Below are positions 51,309 through 60,533 of a DNA stretch of 64,000 nucleotides, piece after piece. Location of the stretch: NCBI RefSeq assembly GCF_024347575.1, contig NZ_AP025503.1:2232001-2296000 (forward strand), read 5' to 3'. Within the stretch, counting starts at the first letter, position 1. Each line of letters opens with the position of its first letter. A program made the translations under genes and the position numbers. The notes below the pieces were generated by a model. The model ran no database searches and was not told where the DNA came from. It saw only the letters and a program-made list of their open reading frames with translations. The stretch is from Vibrio pelagius. Its GTDB lineage: Bacteria > Pseudomonadota > Gammaproteobacteria > Enterobacterales > Vibrionaceae.

Positions 51309-53578
51309 GCGAATTGAACCTCTAGTGCGCGCTGTTTTTTACCCAGCTTTTTAAAGCCGATGTAAGTGACAACAAAGCCAACCACAATCACTACCATCCA
51401 AACTGCACTTGAGATTGGGTGAGCAGCGAAATTAGCTGCTTGGTAATAGAAAGCCGCACCAAAGTAGCCTAGCGCCATTGTCCAAACAGCAATAAAGCGA
51501 GCAAACATTTGGCCAAACTCTCTTACGTATGCGCCCATCGCAGCCACACAAGGAGTGTATAGTAAGATAAGAATTAGGTACGCAAATGCTGCGTGGCTAG
51601 AGGCAAACTTCTCTTTCAAGTTGCCGAAGATAGATGTATTAACTTCTTGCTCTTCGGCTACAGCGCTTGAATCTGAAAGATCACCGACTTCGATACCTAG
51701 AGGATCTGAATAGCTTAGACCTGCTAGGTTATCTGGAATTGTCATTACCGCCTCATACAGGCTGCCCGCTAAATCAAACTCCGCAACTTCTTCATCTGAA
51801 GGGGTTGTGTACAAACTGTTCAATGTACCCACTACCGCCTCTTTAGCGAAGATACCTGTAATGATACCTACCGTCGCTGGCCAGTTCTCTTCTTGAATAC
51901 CGATTGGCGCAAACACAGGCGTGACCACTTGAGCCGCTTTTGAAAGAACTGAGTTTTCGCTGTCTTCGTTACCGAATGAGCCATCAGTACCCAGAGAGTT
52001 AAGGAAGCTTAGTACTGCAACGACCATAACAATGGTTTTACCTGCACCCAGAACAAAACGCTTCAGCTTTTGCCATGTTTTCAGCATTACGTTTTGCATG
52101 GTTGGCAATTCGTAGTCTGGCATCTCCATAACTAGACTGTCGCTGCTGCCTGGGTAAAGCGTATTCTTCAGGAATAAGCCAGTAAAGATAGACGCTACAA
52201 TACCCAGTAAGTAGAGAGCAAATACGATGTTCTGACCCGCACCCGGAAAGAACGCTGCTGCAAATAGAGCGTACACAGGTAGACGTGCACCACATGACAT
52301 AAATGGAGCCATTGCAGCGGCAAGTTTACGCTCGCGTTCTTGGTCAAGAGTACGTGTCGCCATAATAGAAGGAACGTTACAACCGAAACCCAACACTAGA
52401 GGTACAAAAGCTTTCCCCGGCAGACCAATTTTCTGCATCACTTTATCAAGAACAAACGCGGCGCGAGCCATGTAACCTGAACTCTCTAAAACAGCAAGGA
52501 ACAAGTACAAGCAAGCAATCACAGGGATAAAGGTGGCGACCGTTTGAATACCACCACCGATACCATCCGCTAAGATAGTCACTAGCCAAACCGGTACATG
52601 ATCATCCAATAAGTAGTGACCACCATCGACCAACAGTGCACCAACGCCAATGTCAAAGAAGTCGATGAATGCACTACCGATGTTAATGGAGAACATGAAC
52701 ATCAGATACATCACTAAGAAGAAGAACGGAATGCCTACCCACTTATTCAGAATCAGTTGGTCAGCTTTTTCTGTGAAATTTCGGCTCAACTTACCTTCGC
52801 TACGGCGCACGCGCTTACAAAGCTCATGCAGCATAGTGTATTTTGCATCTGCCACTGCTAAGTCGATATCGAGAAGGGTACCGGCTCTTATGGCATCAAT
52901 CTGCTGACGGTCATTTGGCGCTAAGCTATTCAAAACTAGGTAATCATTTTCAAGGGCACGAATAGCAAGCGCACGATGCGATACATCTGTATCATCAAAT
53001 TTTGTTTCGACTTGTGGTATTAACGCTTCAAACGCTTCTTCATAGTCAATCGTGATAGGCTCTAGGCTGACACCTTGAACCAACAATCTATGCAACTTCT
53101 CTTTGAAGCGAGCAACTTGTGATTTGTCGTTTGCTGATAGGCTTAAAACAGGGCAACCTAATGCTTTTTCTAGAGCTTTCTGATCGAGAACCTGACGCTC
53201 ACGCTTAAGCACATCCATCTTGTTGAGTACAACAATCATTGGACGTCCCATCTCACGCAATTGGAGTGTCATGTATAAGCTGCGCTCTAAGCTACTCGCA
53301 TCGACAACATTGATGATCACATCAGCAGGATGAGTAAGTACAGCACGAGAAGCGATAGATTCATCAATACTGTTACTGTCATTACCACTATCTAAAGCGT
53401 AGATACCTGGAAGATCAGTCAGTTTAAACTGATCGCCTGCATGACTGTATGTACCTGTCTTTTTCTCTACAGTCACACCAGCCCAGTTACCCACATGCTG
53501 CTTAGCACCGGTTAAAGCATTAAACAGTGTTGTTTTACCACTGTTCGGGTTACCAACCGTCAATACTTGATAACTCAT
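51305..53578 (-). CDS. feoB: Ferrous iron transporter FeoB
   Basis: A GTPase-coupled Fe(II) importer of the inner membrane, 757 residues. Cytoplasmic G domain: G1 GNPNSGKTTLFNALTG (8-23), G2 in NWAGVTVEKK, G3 DLPG, G4 LNKMD. A helical GDI-like domain follows, and then the membrane domain with Gate motifs such as GFGCNVPSIMATRTL and the MSCGARLPVYALFAAAFFPG segment, plus the second gate near LYTPCVAAMGAYVREFG. The stop overlaps feoC and the start overlaps the feoA end, so the three genes are tightly coupled. Confidence 0.97.
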   Translation of the reverse strand: MSYQVLTVGNPNSGKTTLFNALTGAKQHVGNWAGVTVEKKTGTYSHAGDQFKLTDLPGIYALDSGNDSNSIDESIASRAVLTHPADVIINVVDASSLERSLYMTLQLREMGRPMIVVLNKMDVLKRERQVLDQKALEKALGCPVLSLSANDKSQVARFKEKLHRLLVQGVSLEPITIDYEEAFEALIPQVETKFDDTDVSHRALAIRALENDYLVLNSLAPNDRQQIDAIRAGTLLDIDLAVADAKYTMLHELCKRVRRSEGKLSRNFTEKADQLILNKWVGIPFFFLVMYLMFMFSINIGSAFIDFFDIGVGALLVDGGHYLLDDHVPVWLVTILADGIGGGIQTVATFIPVIACLYLFLAVLESSGYMARAAFVLDKVMQKIGLPGKAFVPLVLGFGCNVPSIMATRTLDQERERKLAAAMAPFMSCGARLPVYALFAAAFFPGAGQNIVFALYLLGIVASIFTGLFLKNTLYPGSSDSLVMEMPDYELPTMQNVMLKTWQKLKRFVLGAGKTIVMVVAVLSFLNSLGTDGSFGNEDSENSVLSKAAQVVTPVFAPIGIQEENWPATVGIITGIFAKEAVVGTLNSLYTTPSDEEVAEFDLAGSLYEAVMTIPDNLAGLSYSDPLGIEVGDLSDSSAVAEEQEVNTSIFGNLKEKFASSHAAFAYLILILLYTPCVAAMGAYVREFGQMFARFIAVWTMALGYFGAAFYYQAANFAAHPISSAVWMVVIVVGFVVTYIGFKKLGKKQRALEVQFA

Positions 53579-53799
53579 TGGCTCACCTCGATCTGCTGGG
53601 CAATGTTTTGACGAATAGCAATAGAGACACCTCTAACTTCAACCTGCAATGGGTCCCCCATTGGTGCACGACGAACCAGAGTGACTTGGGTTTTCGGAAG
53701 AACCCCCATGACCATAAGTTTTTTTCTGACATCGGGAGATAATCCAGTGAGCGCTACAACAGTAGCCGCTTTACCTTGCTCAAGCTGTGACAGTTTCAT
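53575..53799 (-). CDS. feoA: Ferrous iron transport protein FeoA
   Basis: A small SH3-like protein of about 74 residues needed for FeoB activity: MKLSQLEQGKAATVVAL, then GLSPDVRKKLMVMGVLPKTQ and GDPLQVEVRGVSIAIRQNIA. The frame is open upstream to 53961, but that part has no family similarity, and ATG 53799 (or 53805) gives the standard N-terminus. It is the first gene of feoABC; a Fur-like site lies about 20-40 bases upstream. Confidence 0.93.
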   Translation of the reverse strand: MKLSQLEQGKAATVVALTGLSPDVRKKLMVMGVLPKTQVTLVRRAPMGDPLQVEVRGVSIAIRQNIAQQIEVSQ

Positions 53800-53817
53800 A
53801 AGCATCCAGTAGAGATA

Positions 53818-53838
53818 TTGATAATGAGAAATATTGTT
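53818..53838 (-). promoter_or_regulatory. Candidate Fur box upstream of feoA
   Basis: TTGATAATGAGAAATATTGTT resembles the 19-bp Fur consensus GATAATGATAATCATTATC, with a good left half-site TGATAATGA and a weaker right half. It lies just before feoA, where Fur control is expected. Confidence 0.5.
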
Positions 53839-54079
53839 ATTAACGCGATAATACACATCAATAACCATAATAATAATGTGTGAAATCAAAGTTTTCGAAA
53901 ATAGACACTCGTAAATTTCGTCAAAACACGCTACGTCAATTCCGTTATTTTCAACACTCACAGAAAACTACCGTAAGAGTATGAAATCAACCAAACACAA
54001 ATAAATAATCAAAAATCAATAACTTAAGAATATGTCGGATTTGTTACATCATGATGTCGTTAATTTTATAAGGAAAATA

Positions 54080-54238
54080 AGTGCTACCCCGTATAGTTAA
54101 TTCCAACGAAGAGAAACTCCTTCTCTTTAACTTTATTCCAGAGGTGATATAGCTTTCGCTGTATCACTCCGGCAGCAAGCGAAGGTGTCTTTGACACCCG
54201 TGGTATAGTCCCCCCGGCTATACCACGATATTTTTTTT
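54080..54238 (+). ncRNA. Candidate structured small RNA upstream of feoA
   Basis: No gene reads in the plus direction here, yet four hairpins follow each other: AAGAGAA/TTCTCTT (54109-54127), GTGATATAGC/GCTGTATCAC (54144-54167), GGTGTC/GACACC (54184-54198) and GTGGTATAG/CTATACCAC (54200-54226) followed by T8, a good intrinsic terminator. A possible promoter is TTACAT (54044) and TATAAG (54067) at 17-bp spacing, giving a transcript of about 160 bases. The last loop carries a run of six C, a possible seed for purine-rich ribosome sites. I do not recognise it as a named Vibrio sRNA. Confidence 0.5.
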
Positions 54239-54283
54239 CTTATCTTCTCTACCTCTCTCCTCGTTAATCAATCGTCTATTCTT

Positions 54284-54315
54284 TCGTATCTCGTATCTCG
54301 TATCTCGTATCTCAG
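54284..54315. repeat. Heptanucleotide tandem repeat (TCGTATC)n
   Basis: Four perfect copies of TCGTATC (rotation TATCTCG), followed by a partial copy. It differs by one base from the unit after argS (AATCTCG). Confidence 0.92.
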
Positions 54316-54318
54316 AAG

Positions 54319-54349
54319 CATAAAAAAGCCCCGATATATATCGAGGCTC
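54319..54349 (-). terminator. Terminator after the beta-propeller/AraC gene
   Basis: Minus-strand stem AGCCTCGATA / TATCGGGGCT with T6 following, 13 bases past the stop. Confidence 0.82.
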
Positions 54350-54362
54350 ATTAGTATTTCTA

Positions 54363-57300
54363 TTAGTCGTCACTATTTTCAGCAAACTTCGAAGGTGACA
54401 TACCAAAGTGGTGTTTAAATCTCTGGCTGAAATACGACGGGTCATTGAATCCGGAATTGAAAGCCACGTCAGACACTTTCTCACCAGCTAACAGTCTTTC
54501 ACAAGCATGCTCCAAACGTACTTGGTTCAAGTGCTCTTTAAACGTCTTGTCGAAAGCAGACTTAAAGCGACGCTGTAAACTGCGCTCGGACATGTATAGC
54601 AAGCGTGCAGCAGAAGCCGTGCCAAACTCTGCATCAGAGTAATGCTCACCAACTAATAGAGTGACACGGTTCTTCCACTCTTGTTCAGCGCTCATTTTCT
54701 GCTGCTCTTGCGTAAGCACAGGATGTTTAATCGTTTCTATCTGCTCTAAAGTGCTTTCGGTGACTTTCTGAGAGGCTTGGTACTCAATTGGCCAAAGCAG
54801 CTGCACAACATTTTGCGAATCCGATATGAATGCCTTCAGCTCACCACCACTCTGTTGTACAAGGATTGGTAGTTTCTCAATGTTTAGATCTGTCGACTGA
54901 GTTACACCGGTATCAGGATTGGCTACTGCCCACTTAGGGAACGGCATCCCAAAATCACGCAATGTGACCACAAGTTGCTGTTGAACCTCCTCAACTAAAA
55001 TAAGCATACGTTGAGACTTAAAATTCCGTTTGATTGCACTGGCCACCAAGCTATTAAAGACAATATCGAGATTGAAGTAATTCAGTGTGATATATCGCTG
55101 CTTAGTGTTTAAGCTGACCTCGAGCTCAATACCTGCCTTGGCAAGATCATCTTTCCATGCGGTTAACACTGACTCTAAAACGAGAACCAAATCGTAATAT
55201 GTCGCTTGGCTATTCTCATGACCCTGAGCAAGTTGCTCTAGCCCTTGACGAAGCTCTACGATGGGCGATATTTCATCACTCTCTTGCCAATTAGGGATCA
55301 GTGCAGCGGCGCGATTTACCTCTTCAACTAACCCGCTAGCTGTATGGGTTACGAGAACATTTTTTACCGCCAGCTGCTTTTTAAGTTGTTGGTTAGTTGC
55401 CAATAAAATTCGACTTTGATGCCGCAACTGATCGGTCTTCAATGCCACTTGAGCCTTAAGCTTGCGGTTGGCGAAAGTAACAAAACGGGAACGCCAAAAT
55501 ACCAACGCAATCACAAACCCTGCCAACAAGACAATAAAGCTTGCTGCAGCCCAATTACTCAAATACCAAGGCTCTAGAATAGAAAACGGCTGCTTAGTCG
55601 AGACGAAACGATAATGTGAGTCTTTAACTGGCTTCACTTCGAGTACATAGTCACCGGGCAAAATGTGCTCAAGAGTCAGTAAGCCGCCTTCGAACTCTAT
55701 CCAGGGCTCATCTTCACTCAACCGATACTCCATTGCTTGGACAAAACCAAACGGCAAAACTCCAAACTTAAAACTCAATGAGCTGCCATAAGGTACTTCC
55801 AATGAATCTATATACTTTCCGCCCAAAGCAACTGTGTCTTGATCGACCGTGACTTTGCTTACTAACGCACGCCTTTGCGGTGTCACAGACACCAAAAGCT
55901 CATTAGACATCGCCCCCACGAGACCATACTTAGATCCCATAACAAGCAAACCCGATTGCAATGGTTCAGCGACTGCTAAACTGCACGCTCCAGGTGAGAA
56001 CTCGTTAAGAATCAAACCGAATGGTGAGCCAATATGTTTATTGAGATTGCCACTAAGCCCATAAAAGCTAATCCCTTTTGAAGACCCCAGCCAAACTCCA
56101 TGTTTATCACTGACCAAACACACCGGACTGATGTTGTCTTCAACCAGCTCGACATCTTCAATGAATTCACTGCCTTTCGCCATTCGATAAATGCCATAGC
56201 GCCCAGCAAACCAGTGAGAGCCATCACTAGAGTGGGTAATATCAACGACCTTACCAAACCTCAAGCTGTCTTTTTTAAAGCCAATTTTGCCATTCACCAA
56301 TGAGTAGTAACCATGGTCCGTACCAATGTAGACCTCACCTTGTTCGTCTACCGAAAGATCGGTAATCTTTGCAGGTAAGTACTTACTGACTAGCCAATCC
56401 GCACCATAGGAGACCGCTTTATTTGTGGTTATATCGAGTGAATAAAGGCTTTGTTCAGATGTCAGCCAAAGCAGTCCTTCTTTACTCAGAGCAAGAGTAT
56501 CGACTTGCCGTTGAAGTAAGCTTCTAGGTAAATTCAACGATTTGAGCTGACGAGTATACTGATCAACAGCGACTAAGCCGGTTGGCGTCGCAAGGTAAAC
56601 TAAACCTTGATACGCAACAATATCGCTCGTTGGTTCAGAGTAGATTCGCTTGGGAAGTACTCTAGAATCTGTTCTGGCTACATATAACCCTTCCGACGTC
56701 GCTACCCAAAATTCGGATTCACTGATAGACAGTATTTTATTGACGGAAAAGCTCACCGAATGCATACCTAATCCAGAGATTGAGGTTCTTTGAAAGGTGC
56801 TGCTGTACAAAGAAAAGTAGCGTATACCATTGTTAGTCGCGACCCACAAACCGCCAGCAGAGTCGTTGACTAAAGAGTATATTTTTTCACCCGGGAGCGA
56901 AAAATCTTGGTTATCAGCCCCTTGGAAACGCGTAATCTTACCTGTGATAAAGTTATAGCTCATCAGGCCATGTTCGGTTCCAATCCAGTATTGGTCTGAG
57001 GTCTCAGCAAGCGACAAGACGTGAGAACCAGGAATTCTATTCACCACATCCGGTGATGATAAGTTAATGATCGCTAACCCATTCCTTGAGCCGACAAGTA
57101 ACTCACGTCGAGCATCAGAAAAGTAGACCTCTTCGATATAGAATTTACCTGAAGCAGTTATGTGCTCAAACTCCCTCTCTTCTGAGCGATATACCCCAGC
57201 CGATGTTGCGAGTACCCACTTCGACAGTACACGTTCAGCATCATTTATTTGGATATCGCCTCGTTTATTATGGCGATAGAGCTTAAGTAATGAGTAAGTC

Positions 57301-57785
57301 TCAAACTCGCTGGTGAGAGTGTTGAAGGTATAGAAGTTGTTTCGATCGGTCACCCAGATATAGTCGCCTGAAGCGCCGATATTAAGAATGTCTGATCCAG
57401 GGCTTAAACTGAACGCGAGAAAGCTCTCTATACCAGGAACATGACGATAGACCTCATTATCAAAGTAAGTCCAAAACTCATCGTTTAAGAAAGCCACTTC
57501 GTCGAAAGAAAACTCAAGTAGGCTACCCTTTCTTGGTAAGAGGGTTCCACCGTCATAAAACATGACTTTACCGTGCACATCATGGATCCATAAGCCTCCG
57601 CCTTCACCTAAGTAAAGGTTTTTAGCCGCAAGAAAGTTCCCTTGCCCTTGAACAGGTAAAGGATAGAAAACCGATGATGCGACACTCAGTGTAGAAACAC
57701 TCAGCGAAAGACTCATGAAGATGAGTAATCTAAGGAGCACTGAATACAAGCTTTTTCCTAACAACAGCAAATAGTACCGGCCCAT
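54363..57785 (-). CDS. Giant sensor-regulator: beta-propeller, degenerate histidine kinase and AraC DNA-binding domain
   Basis: About 1140 residues. An N-terminal signal/anchor segment (LLIFMSLSLSVSTLSVASS) is followed by a periplasmic two-bladed-type sensor of Reg_prop repeats (about 40-660; examples GLWIHDVHGKVMFYD, GGLWVATNNGIRYFSL, GEVYIGTDHGYYSL), then a Y_Y_Y domain (about 660-735; AMEYRLSEDEPWIEFEGG), and a transmembrane helix at about 745-768. A cytoplasmic coiled coil and a histidine-kinase-like part come next, with only remnants of the ATP-binding motifs (LDIVFNSLVASAIKRN, LRDFGMPFP) and no normal H-box. The C-terminus (about 1045-1140) is an AraC helix-turn-helix (LLYMSERSLQRRFKSAF, VAFNSGFNDPSYFSQRFKHH). 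There is no receiver domain. It resembles hybrid two-component sensors of polysaccharide users, but signalling probably passes directly to DNA. I chose ATG 57785; a TTG at 57803 extends it. Confidence 0.85.
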   Translation of the reverse strand: MGRYYLLLLGKSLYSVLLRLLIFMSLSLSVSTLSVASSVFYPLPVQGQGNFLAAKNLYLGEGGGLWIHDVHGKVMFYDGGTLLPRKGSLLEFSFDEVAFLNDEFWTYFDNEVYRHVPGIESFLAFSLSPGSDILNIGASGDYIWVTDRNNFYTFNTLTSEFETYSLLKLYRHNKRGDIQINDAERVLSKWVLATSAGVYRSEEREFEHITASGKFYIEEVYFSDARRELLVGSRNGLAIINLSSPDVVNRIPGSHVLSLAETSDQYWIGTEHGLMSYNFITGKITRFQGADNQDFSLPGEKIYSLVNDSAGGLWVATNNGIRYFSLYSSTFQRTSISGLGMHSVSFSVNKILSISESEFWVATSEGLYVARTDSRVLPKRIYSEPTSDIVAYQGLVYLATPTGLVAVDQYTRQLKSLNLPRSLLQRQVDTLALSKEGLLWLTSEQSLYSLDITTNKAVSYGADWLVSKYLPAKITDLSVDEQGEVYIGTDHGYYSLVNGKIGFKKDSLRFGKVVDITHSSDGSHWFAGRYGIYRMAKGSEFIEDVELVEDNISPVCLVSDKHGVWLGSSKGISFYGLSGNLNKHIGSPFGLILNEFSPGACSLAVAEPLQSGLLVMGSKYGLVGAMSNELLVSVTPQRRALVSKVTVDQDTVALGGKYIDSLEVPYGSSLSFKFGVLPFGFVQAMEYRLSEDEPWIEFEGGLLTLEHILPGDYVLEVKPVKDSHYRFVSTKQPFSILEPWYLSNWAAASFIVLLAGFVIALVFWRSRFVTFANRKLKAQVALKTDQLRHQSRILLATNQQLKKQLAVKNVLVTHTASGLVEEVNRAAALIPNWQESDEISPIVELRQGLEQLAQGHENSQATYYDLVLVLESVLTAWKDDLAKAGIELEVSLNTKQRYITLNYFNLDIVFNSLVASAIKRNFKSQRMLILVEEVQQQLVVTLRDFGMPFPKWAVANPDTGVTQSTDLNIEKLPILVQQSGGELKAFISDSQNVVQLLWPIEYQASQKVTESTLEQIETIKHPVLTQEQQKMSAEQEWKNRVTLLVGEHYSDAEFGTASAARLLYMSERSLQRRFKSAFDKTFKEHLNQVRLEHACERLLAGEKVSDVAFNSGFNDPSYFSQRFKHHFGMSPSKFAENSDD

Positions 57786-57912
57786 ACAACTTTGAGAGTG
57801 CAACAGCCGTCGATGAGTTATTTTGTGATTATAATTATCTCACTATTTTAGCGGAAATTAGCTTGGGAAAAAGGCAGATTGCAAATTTGAGGTAGGATTT
57901 ATCTTGTAGATC

Positions 57913-57939
57913 ACGAAAATGCCGCAAAACGCGGCATTA
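57913..57939 (-). terminator. Terminator after znuA
   Basis: Stem AATGCCGC / GCGGCATT with a short loop, followed by TTTTCG on the minus strand, about 50 bases past the znuA stop. Confidence 0.65.
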
Positions 57940-57989
57940 TTCATAAGCGTCTGATTACTAACTCTATAGAAACTATACTCAGATGCGAT

Positions 57990-58877
57990 TTATTGTGCAG
58001 ATAAACAACTTGAGTAACTATCAGTCAATTGCTGGAGGAACTCGAAGTAACTCCCTTTACCGACTTCAATTGTTGAACCGATTGGATCTAATTGACCTTT
58101 CTGAGTAGAGCTACCGCGAACGACTGATTCAATCACCGCTGGCGTAAATTGAGGCTCAGAGAAAACACATTGTACATCTTGTTTCGCCAATGTCTTTTTA
58201 ATCGAGATCAGTGTCTTAGCACCAGGCTTACGCTCAGGACTTACTGTAAAGTGACCAAGCTTGTTGAGGCCGAATTCATCTTCATAGTAGCTGTATGCAT
58301 CATGGAATACGTAGTAACCCTTGTCTTTTACCGGTGCTAGTTGTGCTTCAATCGAGCTCTTTTTCTCAGCAAGCTGTTTCAAGAAGTTCTCAAGGTTTTT
58401 GTTGTATGCATTCGCATTCTGAGGGTCAACTTCAATCAGCTTGCCAGTGATATAAGTTGAAGCGACTTTCACCTGATCAATACCTAACCAGAAATGCGGA
58501 TCATGACTACCGTGATCATGTCCATCATGATGGTGGTCATGTGAATCGTCACCAAACTCTTTTAGGTTTATGTTGGGGATTTCACTAATAGTCACCACGT
58601 TATCATTCGATTTAACGACTTTGGTTAGAAAGGCTTCTAGGTCTGGACCAAACCAAATTACCATGTCAGCCTGCTGAACTTTCTTTACATCAGACGGTTT
58701 TAAAGCGTAGTCATGAGGTGAGGCATTACTGTTCATTATCGCATCTGGTTCACTGACACCTTGCGTTAATTCCGTAACAATCATTTGAATAGGTTTAAAA
58801 CTTGTTAGAATAGTGCTGGCACTGGCAACGCTTGGGATCAATAGCAAGCTTGTCAGTATAAAAGATGAACGTAACAT
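57990..58877 (-). CDS. znuA: Zinc ABC transporter substrate-binding protein ZnuA
   Basis: A periplasmic zinc-binding protein of 295 residues. The signal peptide ends VASAS. A His-rich loop (DSHDHHHDGHDHGSHDPHFW, about residues 112-131) is typical of zinc-specific cluster 9 proteins. Zinc ligands should be His54 (NASPHDYAL), the His in DPHFWLG, His in YYVFHDAYSY and a C-terminal acidic residue; two cysteines (CVFSEPQF and SSCLSAQ) can form the conserved disulphide. It is divergent from znuCB across an 83-base region holding a Zur-type palindrome. GAGGTAAT precedes the ATG. Confidence 0.96.
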   Translation of the reverse strand: MLRSSFILTSLLLIPSVASASTILTSFKPIQMIVTELTQGVSEPDAIMNSNASPHDYALKPSDVKKVQQADMVIWFGPDLEAFLTKVVKSNDNVVTISEIPNINLKEFGDDSHDHHHDGHDHGSHDPHFWLGIDQVKVASTYITGKLIEVDPQNANAYNKNLENFLKQLAEKKSSIEAQLAPVKDKGYYVFHDAYSYYEDEFGLNKLGHFTVSPERKPGAKTLISIKKTLAKQDVQCVFSEPQFTPAVIESVVRGSSTQKGQLDPIGSTIEVGKGSYFEFLQQLTDSYSSCLSAQ

Positions 58878-58916
58878 ATTACCTCTATAATAGAAAAGTA
58901 GCTTAGGCCTGCTGTA

Positions 58917-58936
58917 GATGTTACATTATAACATTA
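58917..58936. promoter_or_regulatory. Zur operator between znuA and znuCB
   Basis: GATGTTACATTATAACATTA fits the Zur consensus GAAATGTTATANTATAACATTTC (arms TGTTA / TAACA). It is placed to repress both divergent transcription units when zinc is sufficient. Confidence 0.82.
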
Positions 58937-58960
58937 GCTAATTGCAAATGAGTTCTATTC

Positions 58961-59740
58961 ATGGATAACTTAATCCAATTGGATTCCGTCAGTGTTGAGT
59001 TCGACGGTAGAAAAGTTTTAGATAATATCTCTCTAAATATAGAGCGCGGCCAAATCACAACTCTAATAGGCCCAAATGGTGCAGGTAAATCGACCCTAGT
59101 CAAAGTGCTACTTGGGCTTCAAAACCGATACTCTGGCACCATTACCAAAAACAAAAAACTAAAAATTGGCTATGTTCCTCAAAAACTGAAGCTTAACGAC
59201 TCTCTACCTCTAAATGTAGAACGTTTTCTCAAGCTTACCGGTAAGTTCAGCCAACAAGAGATTCTTGAATCATTAAAACTGGTTGGCGCAGAGCACCTTA
59301 TTAAGAACAATATGCATCAGCTATCTGGTGGTGAGAACCAACGTGTACTTATCGCTCGTTCGCTGCTCCGTCGCCCAGATTTACTGGTACTCGACGAGCC
59401 AGCACAAGGTGTTGATGTTCAAGGTCAAATTGATCTTTACGAACTTATCGACTCAATCCGGCACCGTTTCAGGTGCGCAGTATTCATGGTATCTCATGAT
59501 TTGCACCTCGTGATGGCGAAAACCGATGATGTGATTTGTCTTAATCACCATGTTTGCTGTTCAGGTGCACCGGCTGATATCAAGCATCACCCTTCTTACA
59601 TCGCCTTATTCGGTACTGCGGTTCAAGAGAGCTTGGCTTTCTACCATCATCAACATGATCATCACCACCATGATTTAGCAGGTCAACCTGTATCAGGTGA
59701 AGCTCATAGTTGTAAAAATCACAATCACGGACACCACTAA
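58961..59740 (+). CDS. znuC: Zinc ABC transporter ATP-binding protein ZnuC
   Basis: An ATPase of 259 residues for zinc import. Walker A is TLIGPNGAGKSTLVKVLLGL, the signature is QLSGGENQRVLIARSLL and Walker B is LLVLDEPAQGVDVQGQ. The last 35 residues are His-rich (FYHHQHDHHHHD, then KNHNHGHH), a tail that could bind or sense zinc on the cytoplasmic side. The stop codon overlaps the znuB start (TAATG). Confidence 0.96.
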   Translation: MDNLIQLDSVSVEFDGRKVLDNISLNIERGQITTLIGPNGAGKSTLVKVLLGLQNRYSGTITKNKKLKIGYVPQKLKLNDSLPLNVERFLKLTGKFSQQEILESLKLVGAEHLIKNNMHQLSGGENQRVLIARSLLRRPDLLVLDEPAQGVDVQGQIDLYELIDSIRHRFRCAVFMVSHDLHLVMAKTDDVICLNHHVCCSGAPADIKHHPSYIALFGTAVQESLAFYHHQHDHHHHDLAGQPVSGEAHSCKNHNHGHH

Positions 59741-60525
59741 TGCTTGAGTTCCTTTTACCTTCTATTCTTGCTGGCCTTGGCATTGCTTTGATTGCTGGCC
59801 CACTCGGCTCTTTTGTTGTGTGGCGTAAAATGGCCTACTTTGGTGATACGTTAGCGCACGCGTCATTGATGGGGCTGGCGCTTGGCTTCCTATTAGAGAT
59901 TAACCTCTACTTAGCGCTGCTAATCTGCTGTTTAATGCTCGCGGTACTGCTAGTTACCTTACAGAAACAGAAATTGGTTGCGACCGATACATTGCTGGGC
60001 ATCCTTGCACACAGCGCCCTTTCGCTTGGCTTAGTGGCCGTTAGCTTTCTCGATAACGTTCGTGTTGACTTAATGAGCTACCTATTCGGTGATCTGCTTG
60101 CTGTATCGCCGACCGACCTCGTATTTATTTATAGTGGTGCTGCCGCTGTAGCACTCGTTTTGGCTATTTTCTGGCGCCCTTTACTATCGACAACGGTTAA
60201 TGAAGACCTCGCCGCGGTAGAGGGTATCAACATAGACCTGATGCGTTTGGTATTGATGTTAATGGTCGGTATCGTTATTGCGGTAGGTATGAAGTTTGTT
60301 GGTGCTCTGATCATGACATCATTACTGATTATCCCCGCCGCGACAGCACGCAAGTTTGCTCAAACCCCTGAACAGATGGCCTTCATTGCATCTGGTATTG
60401 GTTCTCTGGCGGTGCTTGGTGGACTGAGTCTTTCTTGGTTCTACGATACCCCAGCGGGTCCTTCTGTCGTCATCACTGCAACCGCAATGTTTATGTTGTC
60501 ACAGATGGTAAAAAATAGAGCTTAG
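59740..60525 (+). CDS. znuB: Zinc ABC transporter permease ZnuB
   Basis: The inner-membrane permease, 261 residues with about eight hydrophobic helices. Family blocks include LGSFVVWRKMAYFGDTLAHA, LMSYLFGDLLAVSPTDL and GVIIAVG-like VGIVIAVGMKFVGALIMTSL. Its start overlaps the znuC stop by one base, so the two genes are translationally coupled. A terminator shared with sucD follows. Confidence 0.96.
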   Translation: MLEFLLPSILAGLGIALIAGPLGSFVVWRKMAYFGDTLAHASLMGLALGFLLEINLYLALLICCLMLAVLLVTLQKQKLVATDTLLGILAHSALSLGLVAVSFLDNVRVDLMSYLFGDLLAVSPTDLVFIYSGAAAVALVLAIFWRPLLSTTVNEDLAAVEGINIDLMRLVLMLMVGIVIAVGMKFVGALIMTSLLIIPAATARKFAQTPEQMAFIASGIGSLAVLGGLSLSWFYDTPAGPSVVITATAMFMLSQMVKNRA

Positions 60526-60533
60526 AGTTACTT

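Noticed and set aside
53575..53961. Long form of FeoA starting at 53961
   Set aside because: The extra 54 residues resemble nothing in the family and would run across the Fur-like site.
54218..54484. Minus-strand open frame of 88 codons overlapping the end of the beta-propeller/AraC gene
   Set aside because: It covers the terminator, the heptamer repeats and the 3' end of a real gene in another frame; no protein similarity.
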